Below are positions 8,125 to 16,558 of a stretch of DNA of 64,000 bases, in pieces. Source of the stretch: Ruminococcaceae bacterium P7 (lineage in GTDB: Bacteria > Bacillota > Clostridia > Oscillospirales > Acutalibacteraceae); contig FMUA01000011.1 of NCBI GenBank assembly GCA_900100595.1, positions 48,578 to 112,577 on the forward strand. The letters run 5' to 3'. Under the pieces are notes generated by a model. It did no database searches, was not told the DNA's origin, and saw only the letters and a program-made list of their open reading frames with translations. Every line of letters begins with the position of its first letter. Position 1 is the stretch's first letter. A program made the translations under genes and the position numbers.

Positions 8125-9444
8125 ATGAACGAAAAAGCAATCAAAAAGCTGCGGCGGAAATTCACGATTCTCGCGCTGCTTTCGTTTGTCGCGGTAATGC
8201 TTTTTATGAGCATCACCATATATATCACGAATGTGGTAACAACAAGCCGTCAGGTTGAGAACACGCTGAATTTTCTCACCTCTGACAGCCGCATCGCGCA
8301 GGACGCGCTGGGCGGTCTGATGACGATGGACGAGGCGCAGCCCGCAGAGGATATCCCCGAGGAGAACAGCGGATTTATGGACGGTATCTTCGGCGCGCTG
8401 CGCGATATGTTCAACACCAACGCCAAGTCCCGCAGCGAGGTGATGTATTCGCTGCGATACTTCACGGTCATCTATCTGAACGACGAGCCGATTGAGGTAC
8501 TGCACCTCAACGAGATGGATGAAAGCGAAGCGATCGGGATCGCGGAATATGTCAGAGCGGAAGCGGGAGACGAGAAAAGCGGAAAGGTGGGGAATTACGC
8601 CTATAAAATCAAAACAGCGGGGAATTCCTCCGCGCTGGTGCTCATGAATATCGAAAATGAGCTTGCGAACGTCAGACGCGTCGGCAACATCACGCTGACG
8701 CTGAGCATCTTCGGTTCGCTGCTTGCGCTGATCGTGGTTCGTATTCTGTCGAAAATCGCCATCCAGCCCGAAATCCGCAACGCGGAGAATCAGAAGAAGT
8801 TCATCACCAACGCCAGCCATGAGCTGAAAACACCGCTTGCGGTCATCCGTGCCAACACCGAGCTGGAAATGATGATGCACGGCGAGGACGAGTGGAACCG
8901 GTCGACGATGAATCAGGTCGACCGCATGACGGGACTGATACAGAACCTCGTCATGATCGCCAAGGCGGACGAGAAGGCGAACAAGGAGGACATGAGCCAG
9001 ACGGATATCTCCGAGGTCGTCAGCGGAACGGCGGACACCTTCCTGCCTGTCGCGACCCAGAGCGGCAAGAATTTGACAAAGGACATTCCCGCGGGAATCA
9101 CGATGCTTGCGCACGAGTCGCACATCCGTCAGCTGACGTCGCTGCTGATCGACAACGCGATCAAGTACTGCGACGACGGCGGCACGATCGACGTGGCACT
9201 CGCGCAGAAGGGCAAGGGTGTGAAGCTCACGGTATCCAATCACTACGCCGAGGGCGAAAATGTGGACTACAGCCGTTTCTTCGACCGCTTTTTCCGTCAG
9301 GACGAGTCGCACAACATCGACAAGGGCGGCTACGGCATCGGATTGTCCATTGCCGACAGCCTTGTGCGCCAGTACAAGGGCAAAATCGACGTGTCGTGGA
9401 AGGACGGCGTGATATCGTTTGTCTGCGTTCTGAAAGGTGTTTGA
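8125..9444 (+). CDS. Membrane sensor histidine kinase
   Basis: A 439-aa protein with two membrane helices (about 13-36 and 188-206) flanking a 150-residue extracytoplasmic region rich in acidic residues. The HisKA dimerisation helix carries phospho-acceptor His232 (NASHELKTPLAVI). The HATPase_c domain has an N box (LLIDNAIKYC) and G boxes (DKGGYGIGLSIADSL). A clear HAMP domain is not evident. It is the cognate kinase of the regulator immediately upstream. The signal is unknown. Confidence 0.92.
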   Translation: MNEKAIKKLRRKFTILALLSFVAVMLFMSITIYITNVVTTSRQVENTLNFLTSDSRIAQDALGGLMTMDEAQPAEDIPEENSGFMDGIFGALRDMFNTNAKSRSEVMYSLRYFTVIYLNDEPIEVLHLNEMDESEAIGIAEYVRAEAGDEKSGKVGNYAYKIKTAGNSSALVLMNIENELANVRRVGNITLTLSIFGSLLALIVVRILSKIAIQPEIRNAENQKKFITNASHELKTPLAVIRANTELEMMMHGEDEWNRSTMNQVDRMTGLIQNLVMIAKADEKANKEDMSQTDISEVVSGTADTFLPVATQSGKNLTKDIPAGITMLAHESHIRQLTSLLIDNAIKYCDDGGTIDVALAQKGKGVKLTVSNHYAEGENVDYSRFFDRFFRQDESHNIDKGGYGIGLSIADSLVRQYKGKIDVSWKDGVISFVCVLKGV

Positions 9445-9457
9445 TTTCAAATAATAA

Positions 9458-9551
9458 GACCGAATCAATCGAGGGGATCTCTAATAATTCAATGTCGTGC
9501 TTATGCGCGGTAGGGAATTTTTAGAGGTTCCCTCAAGGGGTTGATTCGGTC
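9458..9551. terminator. Long cruciform between convergent genes, bidirectional terminator
   Basis: The outer arms GACCGAATCAA (9458-9468) and TTGATTCGGTC (9541-9551) are perfect. An imperfect inner stem is GAGGGGATCTCTAA (9471-9484) against TTAGAGGTTCCCTC (9521-9534). A T7 run follows on the + strand. It sits between the converging kinase and fbp genes. At 94 bases it is larger than an ordinary terminator. Confidence 0.7.
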
Positions 9552-9557
9552 GTTTTT

Positions 9558-11441
9558 TTATTTTGTATCGCTGCCTGCGCCCTTGTACATCTGCAGCAGG
9601 CGGAACAAATCCGCGATCTGATTGCGGATGCGTTCTCCCCGGTCGGTGTCGTCGACCATCACGCGGTAGCGTTCGGTTTCGACGATCTCGGAGCTGGAGC
9701 GGATGTCCTTGTTGGCGCGCAGCGCTGCTCCGACGCTCTCGAACGGCTGATGCGCTTTGAGCCGCAGTCCGTGGGAGTTGAAAATCAGGGTATAGCCCGC
9801 GATGCCCGTCGTGTCGTGGTATTCGCGGCAGAAGCCGCCGTCGATCACCAGCAGCTTGCCGTTTGCGCGGATCGGAAGCTCGCCTTTGACGGTGCGCACA
9901 GGCGTGTGACCGTTGACGATGTGGGCGTATTTCGTGACAAGCCCGAACTCGCTGAGGATTTTCCCGCAGATCGCTTCCTCGTGATAGAGCGTGTAGTAGG
10001 GGTTTTTCTCTTCCGTCCACGCGGTCTTGTCGGCGATGTACGTCCGCTCAAAGGTCTTGATGTTCCTGCCGCAGAGGGGAGACTTCCTGCCGCACCAGAG
10101 GTACCACATGAAATCCAGCGCGTCGCGGTCGTTTCCGCGGCTGAAAAAGGCGCGCCGTGCCGCGCTGTCCGCGAGGTCAAAGTAAGCTCGACCGCTGACG
10201 CGCTGCCCGAAGTGCTCGACCGCATCGAAATCGCCGTCGGGCGTGAGCGGTACGCAGCCGTGATAGAGCAGGTTGCCGTTGTGACAGCGGTACATACCGC
10301 CCTTTTCATAGAGAAAGGCGACGTGGCGGCGCAGCACCGCGCTGCCCGTGAAGTAGGCTTTCAGCCTGTCGATAACCGCCTGCTCCTCCTCCGTCAGCGC
10401 GTAGGGGTTGTCCTCGCTGACGGTCGGGAAGCGGCTTTCGCTGAGCGTGTAGGTCTTGCCGTCAATGGTGATCTGTCCGTCATGTACCTTGTCAAGCAGC
10501 AGGCGGTCGTTCATCTCGTATTCGGGATGGCGCAGGATCGTCTGACCCTCGAGCTTGAACTGGATGACGCAGATCGCTTTGAGCGCCGCGTCCATCGGCT
10601 CGAGGTCGGGATAAATCGTCTGCGCAAACAGTGTCAGCTTGCGAAGACTCACGCCGTAGCCGTTTTCGAGCGTCCGCAGACAGCTGTACTTGATGCAGTT
10701 GCGCACGACGTTGGCGATGCAGGCTTCACTGCCTGCCGCCGCGCCCATCCAGAGAATATCGTGGTTGCCCCATTCGATATCGAGCGAATGGGGAGGACGC
10801 GCGGTGAGCAGCTCCATGATCTTGTCCGCCGAATCGCCGCGGTCGAAGATATCTCCGACGATGTGCAGCCTGTCGACCGCAAGGCGTTTGAGCAGCTCCG
10901 CGAGCGAGATCAAAAAGTCCTCCGCGCTGATTTCGATGACCGTGTCGAGGATGACCTTGTGATAGTGCACCTGATTGTCGTCCTCGTCCTTCTGCGCGTG
11001 CAGCAGCTCGTCGAGAATATAGGCATAGTCCTCGGGCATCGCCTTGCGCACCTTGGAGCGCGTGTATTTGGAGGACAGCGTGCGCGCCAGCTCGATCATG
11101 ATGTTGAGCGTGCGCGTGTACCATTCACGGTCGGGGACGCCCTCGTCACGCAGCAGGCGGAGCTTTTCCTTCGGGTAGTAGATCAGTGTGCACAGCTCCT
11201 TGCGCTCCTCGTCGGAGAGCGTGTCGCAGTAGAGCCTGTCCACCTTCTCGCGGATAACGCCCGAGCAGTTGTTGAGAATGTGATAGAACGCCTCATACTC
11301 GCCGTGAAGGTCGCTCATAAAGTGCTCGGTGCCCTTGGGCAGGTTGAGAATGGCGGTGAGATTGATGATCTCGCGCGATAACGCGCGCATGGTGGGATAT
11401 TTCTCGGCGAGAAGCTGAAAATACTTTTTCCGTTCGTCCAT
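9558..11441 (-). CDS. fbp: Fructose-1,6-bisphosphatase class III
   Basis: A 627-aa enzyme of the Firmicutes-specific class III family (members are about 640 aa), hydrolysing fructose 1,6-bisphosphate in gluconeogenesis. The metallophosphatase core is clear: MSDLHGEYEAF near residue 43, VGDIFDRGDSADKIMEL near 197 and GNHDILWMGAAAGS near 222, with VNGHTPVRTVKGE and VIDGGFCREYHDTTG toward the C-terminus. It has no similarity to class I or II enzymes. AGGAGG lies ahead of ATG 11441. It is 26 bases downstream of the phosphoglucomutase gene on the same strand, forming a sugar-phosphate operon. Confidence 0.95.
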   Translation of the reverse strand: MDERKKYFQLLAEKYPTMRALSREIINLTAILNLPKGTEHFMSDLHGEYEAFYHILNNCSGVIREKVDRLYCDTLSDEERKELCTLIYYPKEKLRLLRDEGVPDREWYTRTLNIMIELARTLSSKYTRSKVRKAMPEDYAYILDELLHAQKDEDDNQVHYHKVILDTVIEISAEDFLISLAELLKRLAVDRLHIVGDIFDRGDSADKIMELLTARPPHSLDIEWGNHDILWMGAAAGSEACIANVVRNCIKYSCLRTLENGYGVSLRKLTLFAQTIYPDLEPMDAALKAICVIQFKLEGQTILRHPEYEMNDRLLLDKVHDGQITIDGKTYTLSESRFPTVSEDNPYALTEEEQAVIDRLKAYFTGSAVLRRHVAFLYEKGGMYRCHNGNLLYHGCVPLTPDGDFDAVEHFGQRVSGRAYFDLADSAARRAFFSRGNDRDALDFMWYLWCGRKSPLCGRNIKTFERTYIADKTAWTEEKNPYYTLYHEEAICGKILSEFGLVTKYAHIVNGHTPVRTVKGELPIRANGKLLVIDGGFCREYHDTTGIAGYTLIFNSHGLRLKAHQPFESVGAALRANKDIRSSSEIVETERYRVMVDDTDRGERIRNQIADLFRLLQMYKGAGSDTK

Positions 11442-11467
11442 GGTGCCGCCTCCTGTTATACTGTATA

Positions 11468-12970
11468 TTATAATTTCAAGCCGGTTGTGGTTGCGAGGAA
11501 CGCGTCGAGCTGCGCCTTGATTTTCTCCACGCCGCCCACGCTGTCGCTCTCGATGTTCAGCGGCATGATCGGGTCGTGAACCGAAAGACGCAGCAGGAAC
11601 CAGCCGTCGCCGTTGTCCTTGCCGAAGGACACGCGCACGCCCTCTCGGTTGTCGTCCGCAAGCTGCCAGCCGTCCTTTTTCTCAGCGTAGGCGGTGAGGT
11701 CGGCGATGATTCTTTCGCCGCAGGCGCGGAAGTCCTTTTCGAGAATCTGATAGCGGATCTCGCGGCTCTCGAGCGGTTCGCGCAGGCCGGCGGTCAGCGC
11801 GTCAAGCTCTTTGCCCTCCTTGCGCATCTGCGCCGCCTTGATGATGATTTTGGTGCAGAGGTACGCGCCGTCGTCGAGGAAGTAGTTCTCGCGCATTGCG
11901 GCGTGACCTGAGGTCTCGATCGCGAGAGGACAGTTGATTCCCGCGGCGTTCAGCTCCAGCGCCTTGTCGATGACGTTTTTGTAGCCGCGTCTGTAGCGGT
12001 AGTGCCTGCCGCCGAGGTTCTTCTCGATGAACTCCTTCAGCCCGCTCGAGGTGATCGAGTCGGTGACGACGGTGCCGCCGTCGTTGCCCTCGAGCGCGAT
12101 TGCCGCCGCGACCGCTACCAGACGGTTGCGGTTGATCTCGTTGCCCTTGCTGTCGACCGCGCCGCCGCGGTCAACGTCGGTGTCGAAAATCACGCCGAGG
12201 TCAGCCTTGCTCTCACGCACCGCCTCGCAGATGGACGCCATCGCGGTAGCGTCCTCGGGGTTGGGAACATGGTTCGGGAACATGCCGTCGGGTTTGAGAT
12301 AGCGGCTGCCCGAGGTGTCCGCGCCGAGAGGTGCGAGCACCTTGTCGGCATAGAAGCCGCCGGCGCCGTTGCCTGCATCGACGACGATATGGAAGCCCGT
12401 CAGCGGATGGTCGTAATCCGCCGCGTTGACCTCGCGCTTGATTTTCTCGCGGAGATCCTTGGAGTAGTCGGACATGAAGTCGTAGTCATAGACCCTGCCG
12501 TTTTCGGACGACGCTGGATGCCTGCCGTCCTGCGCGCAGGTCAGGATCGCTTCGATATCGCTGCCCTCAAGACCGCCCTCGCGGGTGAAGAATTTCAGAC
12601 CATTGCGGTTGAAGGGATGATGGCTCGCGGTGATCTGCAGCGCGCCGTCGCAGCCGAGCGACACGGTGGTCATGAACATGCTCGGGGTGGAGGCGAGTCC
12701 GCAGCAGACGACCTCGGCGCCGGCACTGACAAACTGCTCGGTGCACAGCTGCATGATGTGCGGTCCCGAGATGCGGCTGTCCCTGCCGATGGAGATTTTG
12801 AGTTTGTCCGCGCTCTTGCCGACCTTTTCGGAAAGCCAGAGCACAAAGCCGTCCGCCATATTGCGCACCGCCTCGTCGGTCAGGTTGACGGGCTGTCCCT
12901 CGACGCCCTCAACCGCTACGCCGCGGATATCGGTGCCGCTTTTAAACTGTTTATAGAAATCGTTAAGCAT
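11468..12970 (-). CDS. Phosphoglucomutase/phosphomannomutase (alpha-D-phosphohexomutase)
   Basis: A 500-aa enzyme interconverting hexose 1- and 6-phosphates. It has all four superfamily motifs: phospho-Ser loop TASHHPFNRNGLKF, metal loop FDTDVDRGG, sugar-binding IETSGHAAMRE and a C-terminal phosphate-binding segment. The start at 12970 is preferred over the longer frame to 13027: AAAGGAG lies 7 bases upstream, and a good promoter (12999-13027) occupies the extra stretch. FDTDVDR is a slight variant of the usual DxDxDR. Whether glucose or mannose phosphate is preferred cannot be told. Confidence 0.92.
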   Translation of the reverse strand: MLNDFYKQFKSGTDIRGVAVEGVEGQPVNLTDEAVRNMADGFVLWLSEKVGKSADKLKISIGRDSRISGPHIMQLCTEQFVSAGAEVVCCGLASTPSMFMTTVSLGCDGALQITASHHPFNRNGLKFFTREGGLEGSDIEAILTCAQDGRHPASSENGRVYDYDFMSDYSKDLREKIKREVNAADYDHPLTGFHIVVDAGNGAGGFYADKVLAPLGADTSGSRYLKPDGMFPNHVPNPEDATAMASICEAVRESKADLGVIFDTDVDRGGAVDSKGNEINRNRLVAVAAAIALEGNDGGTVVTDSITSSGLKEFIEKNLGGRHYRYRRGYKNVIDKALELNAAGINCPLAIETSGHAAMRENYFLDDGAYLCTKIIIKAAQMRKEGKELDALTAGLREPLESREIRYQILEKDFRACGERIIADLTAYAEKKDGWQLADDNREGVRVSFGKDNGDGWFLLRLSVHDPIMPLNIESDSVGGVEKIKAQLDAFLATTTGLKL

Positions 12971-12998
12971 ATGATCGCTCCTTTGCTCGTTTGCCATC

Positions 12999-13027
12999 AT
13001 TTTACCATAATCGGCGAAAAATCTCAA
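12999..13027 (-). promoter_or_regulatory. Promoter of the pgm-fbp operon
   Basis: On the minus strand TTGAGA (13022-13027), a 17-base spacer and TAAAAT (12999-13004), followed by a 28-base leader to the RBS. Confidence 0.6.
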
Positions 13028-13240
13028 TACGCGAATTTTTCAAGTTTGTAAAAAGAATACCGTGTTTTCACGGGCTTTCGCGGGAAGTTGTTCAGAATGT
13101 CCAAGCAGTTGCCGCCATGGACGGTTTTTGACCCGTCAAAGCCCGACTTGTTACAGCAAAGAGCACAAAATATACAGTGCCAGCTTGTTGAATATCGACA
13201 CCGAATTAGCATATCTTACAAATATTTCCAAAGAAAGTTG

Positions 13241-13268
13241 TTGACTTTTCCGAAAGTCTGAGTATAAT
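13241..13268 (+). promoter_or_regulatory. Sigma-A promoter of a non-coding transcript
   Basis: TTGACT (13241-13246), 16-base spacer, TATAAT (13263-13268). No ORF follows before the strong terminator at 13342-13379. Confidence 0.65.
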
Positions 13269-13274
13269 AATAAT

Positions 13275-13379
13275 TGTCAGGTGACACTGGCGACACACAA
13301 TTTTCGATTTCCACGTTTTTCACGTTAATTTCAAAACTTCTAAATCCGGAAGGGGACGCTGACAAGCGTCCCTTTTCGG
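13275..13379 (+). ncRNA. Candidate small RNA of about 100 nt
   Basis: A strong promoter ends at 13268 and a near-perfect terminator hairpin (CCGGAAGGGGACGC...GCGTCCCTTTTCGG, about 13346-13380) closes the unit about 75-100 bases later. Nothing between encodes a plausible peptide with an RBS, and the next gene has its own promoter at 13416. The rest of the 13028-13240 gap shows no gene. I do not recognise a known RNA family. Confidence 0.45.
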
Positions 13380-13415
13380 TTTTAAAATATTTTCCTGAAA
13401 ATCAAAAGATTACTA

Positions 13416-13444
13416 TTGACAGTCACGTGAACCTGTGATATAAT
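13416..13444 (+). promoter_or_regulatory. Promoter with internal dyad for the DUF1836 operon
   Basis: TTGACA (13416-13421), 17-base spacer, TATAAT (13439-13444). The spacer holds a dyad, TCAC (13423-13426) and GTGA (13435-13438). Regulators of the MerR-like fold often bind in the spacer, so autoregulation is plausible. Confidence 0.65.
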
Positions 13445-13472
13445 CAAATAAACTTCAAGGAAAGGTCAGGTG

Positions 13473-14039
13473 ATGCAAATGCGGCAGACAGTACCCGGGA
13501 CCAACATTCCCTTTGAGGGCGGAGACGGCATGTTCTCCATCTTCCGGCCGCTGATTCAGGCGACCGACGGGCTGACGCTCGGGCAGGTGTGCAAGCTGAC
13601 GGGCTTGGAGCCTTCGACGATCCAGAACTGGGTCAAGCGCGGTTTTGTATCGCGTCCCGTCGCGAAGAAGTACCGCGACAGGCAGCTGGCACGGATCCTG
13701 CTGATCGCTTCTCTGCGCGACGGCATGCAGCTGGACCGCATCGGCGAGCTGATGTCCTTTGTCAACGGCGACGCCAACGACACAGGCGACGACATCATCT
13801 CGGAGGAGCAGCTCTACGACTACTTTTGTTCTATCATCGGCAGGGCGGAGCATTCCGCGCTGACGAAAGAGCAGATCAGGGCGTTGACCGAGGAAGTGAC
13901 GGCGGACTATCTTCCGCCGAATGAAAACGCAGCCGCGGTGTTGACGGAAGCGTTGACAGTGATGGTGCCCGCGTATCTCGCGGGCGTATATAAGCGCGAG
14001 GCTGACGCGTTGTTTCAGCAGATGAAGGAGAAACAATAA
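13473..14039 (+). CDS. DUF1836 family helix-turn-helix protein
   Basis: A 188-aa protein whose middle (about residues 35-115) matches DUF1836: LTLGQVCKLTGLEPSTIQNW, VKRGFVSRP, a YRDRQLARILLIASLRDGMQL segment and LMSFVNGD. The first part is a MerR-like helix-turn-helix. ATG 13473 is chosen over GTG 13470 because of AAGGAAAGG 8-15 bases upstream. The role is probably transcriptional regulation; the family has no well-defined function. Its stop overlaps the start of the SPFH gene (TAATG), so the two are coupled. Confidence 0.8.
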   Translation: MQMRQTVPGTNIPFEGGDGMFSIFRPLIQATDGLTLGQVCKLTGLEPSTIQNWVKRGFVSRPVAKKYRDRQLARILLIASLRDGMQLDRIGELMSFVNGDANDTGDDIISEEQLYDYFCSIIGRAEHSALTKEQIRALTEEVTADYLPPNENAAAVLTEALTVMVPAYLAGVYKREADALFQQMKEKQ

Positions 14040-14878
14040 TGGATACCGAGAAGAAGAAAATCAATTTCAAAGTGAACCCCAAGAAAGTCATTATCCCTGT
14101 TGTGGCAGTGCTCGCTGTGCTGATCGTGGCGCTCAACAGCTTCGTCGTTGTCGAGGCAGGTCATACAGGCGTCGTCGTCACCCTCGGCGCGGTCAACGAG
14201 GGCGTTTTGCAGGAGGGCATGCACCTCAAGGCGCCCTTTGTGCAGGACGTCGTGAAAATCGACAACCGCATCCGGAAGCTCGAGGTCACGACCGAGGCGT
14301 TCTCCAAGGATCTGCAGAGCGTTGACACGGTGCTCGCGATCAACTACCGCGTCGACACCTCCAAGAGCTACAGCATCTACAAGAACATCGGCGCGGACTA
14401 TGAAAACGTGCTGGTCGTTCCCGCAGTCAACGAGGTGCTCAAGGCGATTACCGCGACCTACACCGCCGAGGAGAGCGTCACCAACCGTGCGCTGATTTCG
14501 GAGGGACTGATCGTCGGACTGAACGAAAAGCTCAACGACATCGGTCTTTATGTGACCGACGTGAATATCATCGACTTTGATTTCTCCGACGCGTTCATCA
14601 ACGCGATCGAGGAGAAGCAGGTCGCGCAGCAGCAGCTTTTGAAAGCGGAGACCGAGAAGCAGACCAAGATCACGAACGCGCAGGCGGACGCGGAGGCTGT
14701 CAAAATCAAGGCGAACGCCGAAGCGGAAGCGAACGAAACCATTTCCAAATCGCTGACCAATCAGGTTATCGAGAACAAGAAAATCGAGAAGTGGAACGGC
14801 GAGCTGCCTCGCGTACAGGGCGGCAGCGGCACGATCGTCGACATCGGCAGCGTCGACAATTCGAGTAAGGGAGAATAA
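14039..14878 (+). CDS. SPFH/prohibitin-domain membrane protein
   Basis: A 279-aa protein with an N-terminal membrane helix (about 18-40, KKVIIPVVAVLAVLIVALNS) and an SPFH (Band 7) domain (about 45-200), including the VVEAGHTGVVVTLGAV entry strand and an AINYRVD segment. A charged Ala/Glu/Lys-rich coiled coil (about 195-245) follows. Prohibitin-type proteins oligomerise on membranes and organise microdomains or protease regulation. It is coupled to the DUF1836 regulator upstream and followed 4 bases later by a DUF6440 protein. Its specific role here is unknown. Confidence 0.85.
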   Translation: MDTEKKKINFKVNPKKVIIPVVAVLAVLIVALNSFVVVEAGHTGVVVTLGAVNEGVLQEGMHLKAPFVQDVVKIDNRIRKLEVTTEAFSKDLQSVDTVLAINYRVDTSKSYSIYKNIGADYENVLVVPAVNEVLKAITATYTAEESVTNRALISEGLIVGLNEKLNDIGLYVTDVNIIDFDFSDAFINAIEEKQVAQQQLLKAETEKQTKITNAQADAEAVKIKANAEAEANETISKSLTNQVIENKKIEKWNGELPRVQGGSGTIVDIGSVDNSSKGE

Positions 14879-14881
14879 CAA

Positions 14882-15070
14882 ATGAAAGAGAAGAAACCGA
14901 AGCGCTTTCAGGAGGTCAGTACCGAAGGCAGCGCGCTCAGTGAGAGCGGATGCAAGACGGTGATCGTTGACACACAGACAGGCGTGAATTATATGCATAT
15001 CAAGTGCGGCTACAGCGGCAGCATCACCCCTTTATACAATGCCGACGGTTCGCTGGTAGTGACGAAATAA
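14882..15070 (+). CDS. DUF6440 family protein
   Basis: A 62-aa protein with the DUF6440 pattern: RFQEVSTEG near the N-terminus, then VIVDTQTGVNYMHIKCGYSG and SITPLYNADGSLVV. The (V/I)DxxTGVNY...G(G/S)xTPL...DG signature is shared with many small Firmicutes and phage proteins of unknown role. It is the last gene of the DUF1836-SPFH unit (gap 3 bases) and no hairpin separates it from the T-box promoter. Confidence 0.7.
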   Translation: MKEKKPKRFQEVSTEGSALSESGCKTVIVDTQTGVNYMHIKCGYSGSITPLYNADGSLVVTK

Positions 15071-15083
15071 TCAAAATTTCCTC

Positions 15084-15112
15084 TTGCAAAAACCAAATAT
15101 TCGTGGTATGAT
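15084..15112 (+). promoter_or_regulatory. Promoter of the T-box-pheS transcript
   Basis: TTGCAA (15084-15089), 17-base spacer, TATGAT (15107-15112); the T-box leader starts right after. Confidence 0.65.
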
Positions 15113-15118
15113 AATGAG

Positions 15119-15364
15119 AGATAACACGGCGACGGAGAGAGTAGCACGGAATCCCCGTTCTGAAAGAGAGACGCGTCATCGGCTGAAAGCGCGTCAGAAC
15201 GGCTCAGTGTGAAGTTCACTCCCGAGTGGTGAGGCTGAAATCGCAGTAGGCTTCAACGGCTTGCCCCGTTACAGGCACAATGAGTGTCCGATTATTCGGA
15301 AATCAGGGTGGTACCGCGGAAATGATTCGTCCCTGTGCAGAAGCATCTGCACAGGGACTTTTTT
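15119..15364 (+). promoter_or_regulatory. T-box riboswitch (Phe) controlling pheS
   Basis: The T-box core AGGGTGGTACCGCGG (15305-15319) is exact. It is followed by the terminator GTCCCTGTGCAG/CTGCACAGGGAC (15329-15358) with a T run. Upstream is a long Stem I region; a TTC triplet within GAAGTTCAC (15215-15217) is the probable Phe specifier codon. Uncharged tRNA-Phe would pair with the T-box bulge and the specifier, stabilise the antiterminator and allow pheS transcription. Confidence 0.93.
15329..15364 (+). terminator. Intrinsic terminator of the T-box leader
   Basis: A 12-bp perfect stem (GTCCCTGTGCAG / CTGCACAGGGAC) with a 6-base loop and T6. Its 5' side competes with the T-box antiterminator. 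Confidence 0.9.
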
Positions 15365-15502
15365 GCCTTATAGGAAACTTCTCTATCCCGCCGTTGATGA
15401 ATACTTGGGAGGATGGACGTTCCAAAAGGCAGGAGAGAGTGCCCGCCGGCACTTTTTGTGCAGACAGTTTCGTATCAGCCTGCAAAATATAAGGAGGAAA
15501 CT

Positions 15503-16558
15503 ATGGATAACAGAATTGATGTTCTCAGAGAAGAAATCAAGCAGAAGATCGCCGAAGCCGCCGACCTCGCGGAGCTTGACAAGCTCAGAGTCAGCACCCT
15601 CGGCAAAAAGGGCAGCATCACCGCGCTGCTCAAGGGTATGAAAGACCTCAGCAACGAGGAGAGAAAAACCTTCGGCGCGGAGGTCAACAAGCTCAAGGCA
15701 AGCGTTGCCGAAAAGATCGAAAAGAGGGTAGAGGTGCTCAATCAGATGGCGATTGAAGCAGAGATCAACCTCATGCCCGTGTTTGACGTGACCACGCCGC
15801 CCGACCTCAGCCGCGGCTCCTATCATCCGATCACGCTGTCCCAGCGTCAGTGCGAAGCGGTGTTCAAGTCAATGGGCTTCACCGTCGAGGATTATCCCGA
15901 GGTCGTCACCGACTACGAATGCTTTGAGTCGGTCAACATCCCCAAGCACCACCCCGCGAGAGATATGCAGGACACCTACTATCTCGAGAACGGTCAGCTT
16001 CTGAAATCCCAGACCTCCGCGGCGCAGAACGCGATTCTCCGCAAGTACGGAAAGAATCTGATCGAGAACGGCGTGCCGATCAAGGCGATTTTCCCCGGCC
16101 GCTGCTTCCGCAACGAGGCGACCGACGCCTGCCACGAGAATACCTTCTTCCAGATGGAGGGTATGATGGTGGACAAGGATATCTCCATTTCCAACCTGAT
16201 CTATTTTATGAAAACCATGCTCTCCGAGGTGTTCAAGAGAGACATCAAGGTGCGTCTGCGTCCCGGCTTCTTTCCGTTCGTAGAACCCGGCTTTGAGCTG
16301 GATATCAACTGCGAAATCTGCGGCGGCACGGGCTGTCCGTCCTGCAAGCACAGCGGATGGCTGGAGCTTTGTCCCTGCGGCATGATCCATCCCAACGTAC
16401 TGCGCGAGGGCGGCATCGACCCCGATGAATACACGGGCTTTGCGTTCGGTCTCGGTCTGACCCGTCTTGCGATGATGAAGTACGGCGTCAAGGATATCCG
16501 CGACCTCAACAGCGGTAACCTGAAAGCCCTGTCTCAATTTACAGACGATGTTTTTTAA
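15503..16558 (+). CDS. pheS: Phenylalanyl-tRNA synthetase alpha subunit
   Basis: A 351-aa catalytic subunit of the (alpha-beta)2 enzyme. The N-terminal coiled coil (1-85) is followed by the class II core: motif 1 near GSYHPITL, motif 2 GRCFRNEATDACHENTFFQ, a Cys-rich insertion (CEICGGTGCPSCKHSGW) and motif 3 GFAFGLGLTRLAMM. The ATG at 15503 has AAGGAGGAAACT just before it, and the 30 extra codons upstream belong to the leader. It is expressed through the T-box. The beta subunit gene follows after an unusual 236-base repeat-containing gap. Confidence 0.96.
   Translation: MDNRIDVLREEIKQKIAEAADLAELDKLRVSTLGKKGSITALLKGMKDLSNEERKTFGAEVNKLKASVAEKIEKRVEVLNQMAIEAEINLMPVFDVTTPPDLSRGSYHPITLSQRQCEAVFKSMGFTVEDYPEVVTDYECFESVNIPKHHPARDMQDTYYLENGQLLKSQTSAAQNAILRKYGKNLIENGVPIKAIFPGRCFRNEATDACHENTFFQMEGMMVDKDISISNLIYFMKTMLSEVFKRDIKVRLRPGFFPFVEPGFELDINCEICGGTGCPSCKHSGWLELCPCGMIHPNVLREGGIDPDEYTGFAFGLGLTRLAMMKYGVKDIRDLNSGNLKALSQFTDDVF

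Noticed and set aside
7966..9468. 500-aa open frame antisense to the kinase gene
   Set aside because: It mirrors the codon structure of the kinase and regulator genes, has Arg/Val/Asp-rich composition without domains, and no RBS.
9750..11381. 543-aa open frame antisense to fbp
   Set aside because: Shadow of the GC-rich fbp gene; no recognisable domain.
12971..13027. Extended N-terminus of the phosphoglucomutase gene
   Set aside because: The extra codons overlap a good promoter and lie upstream of the RBS.
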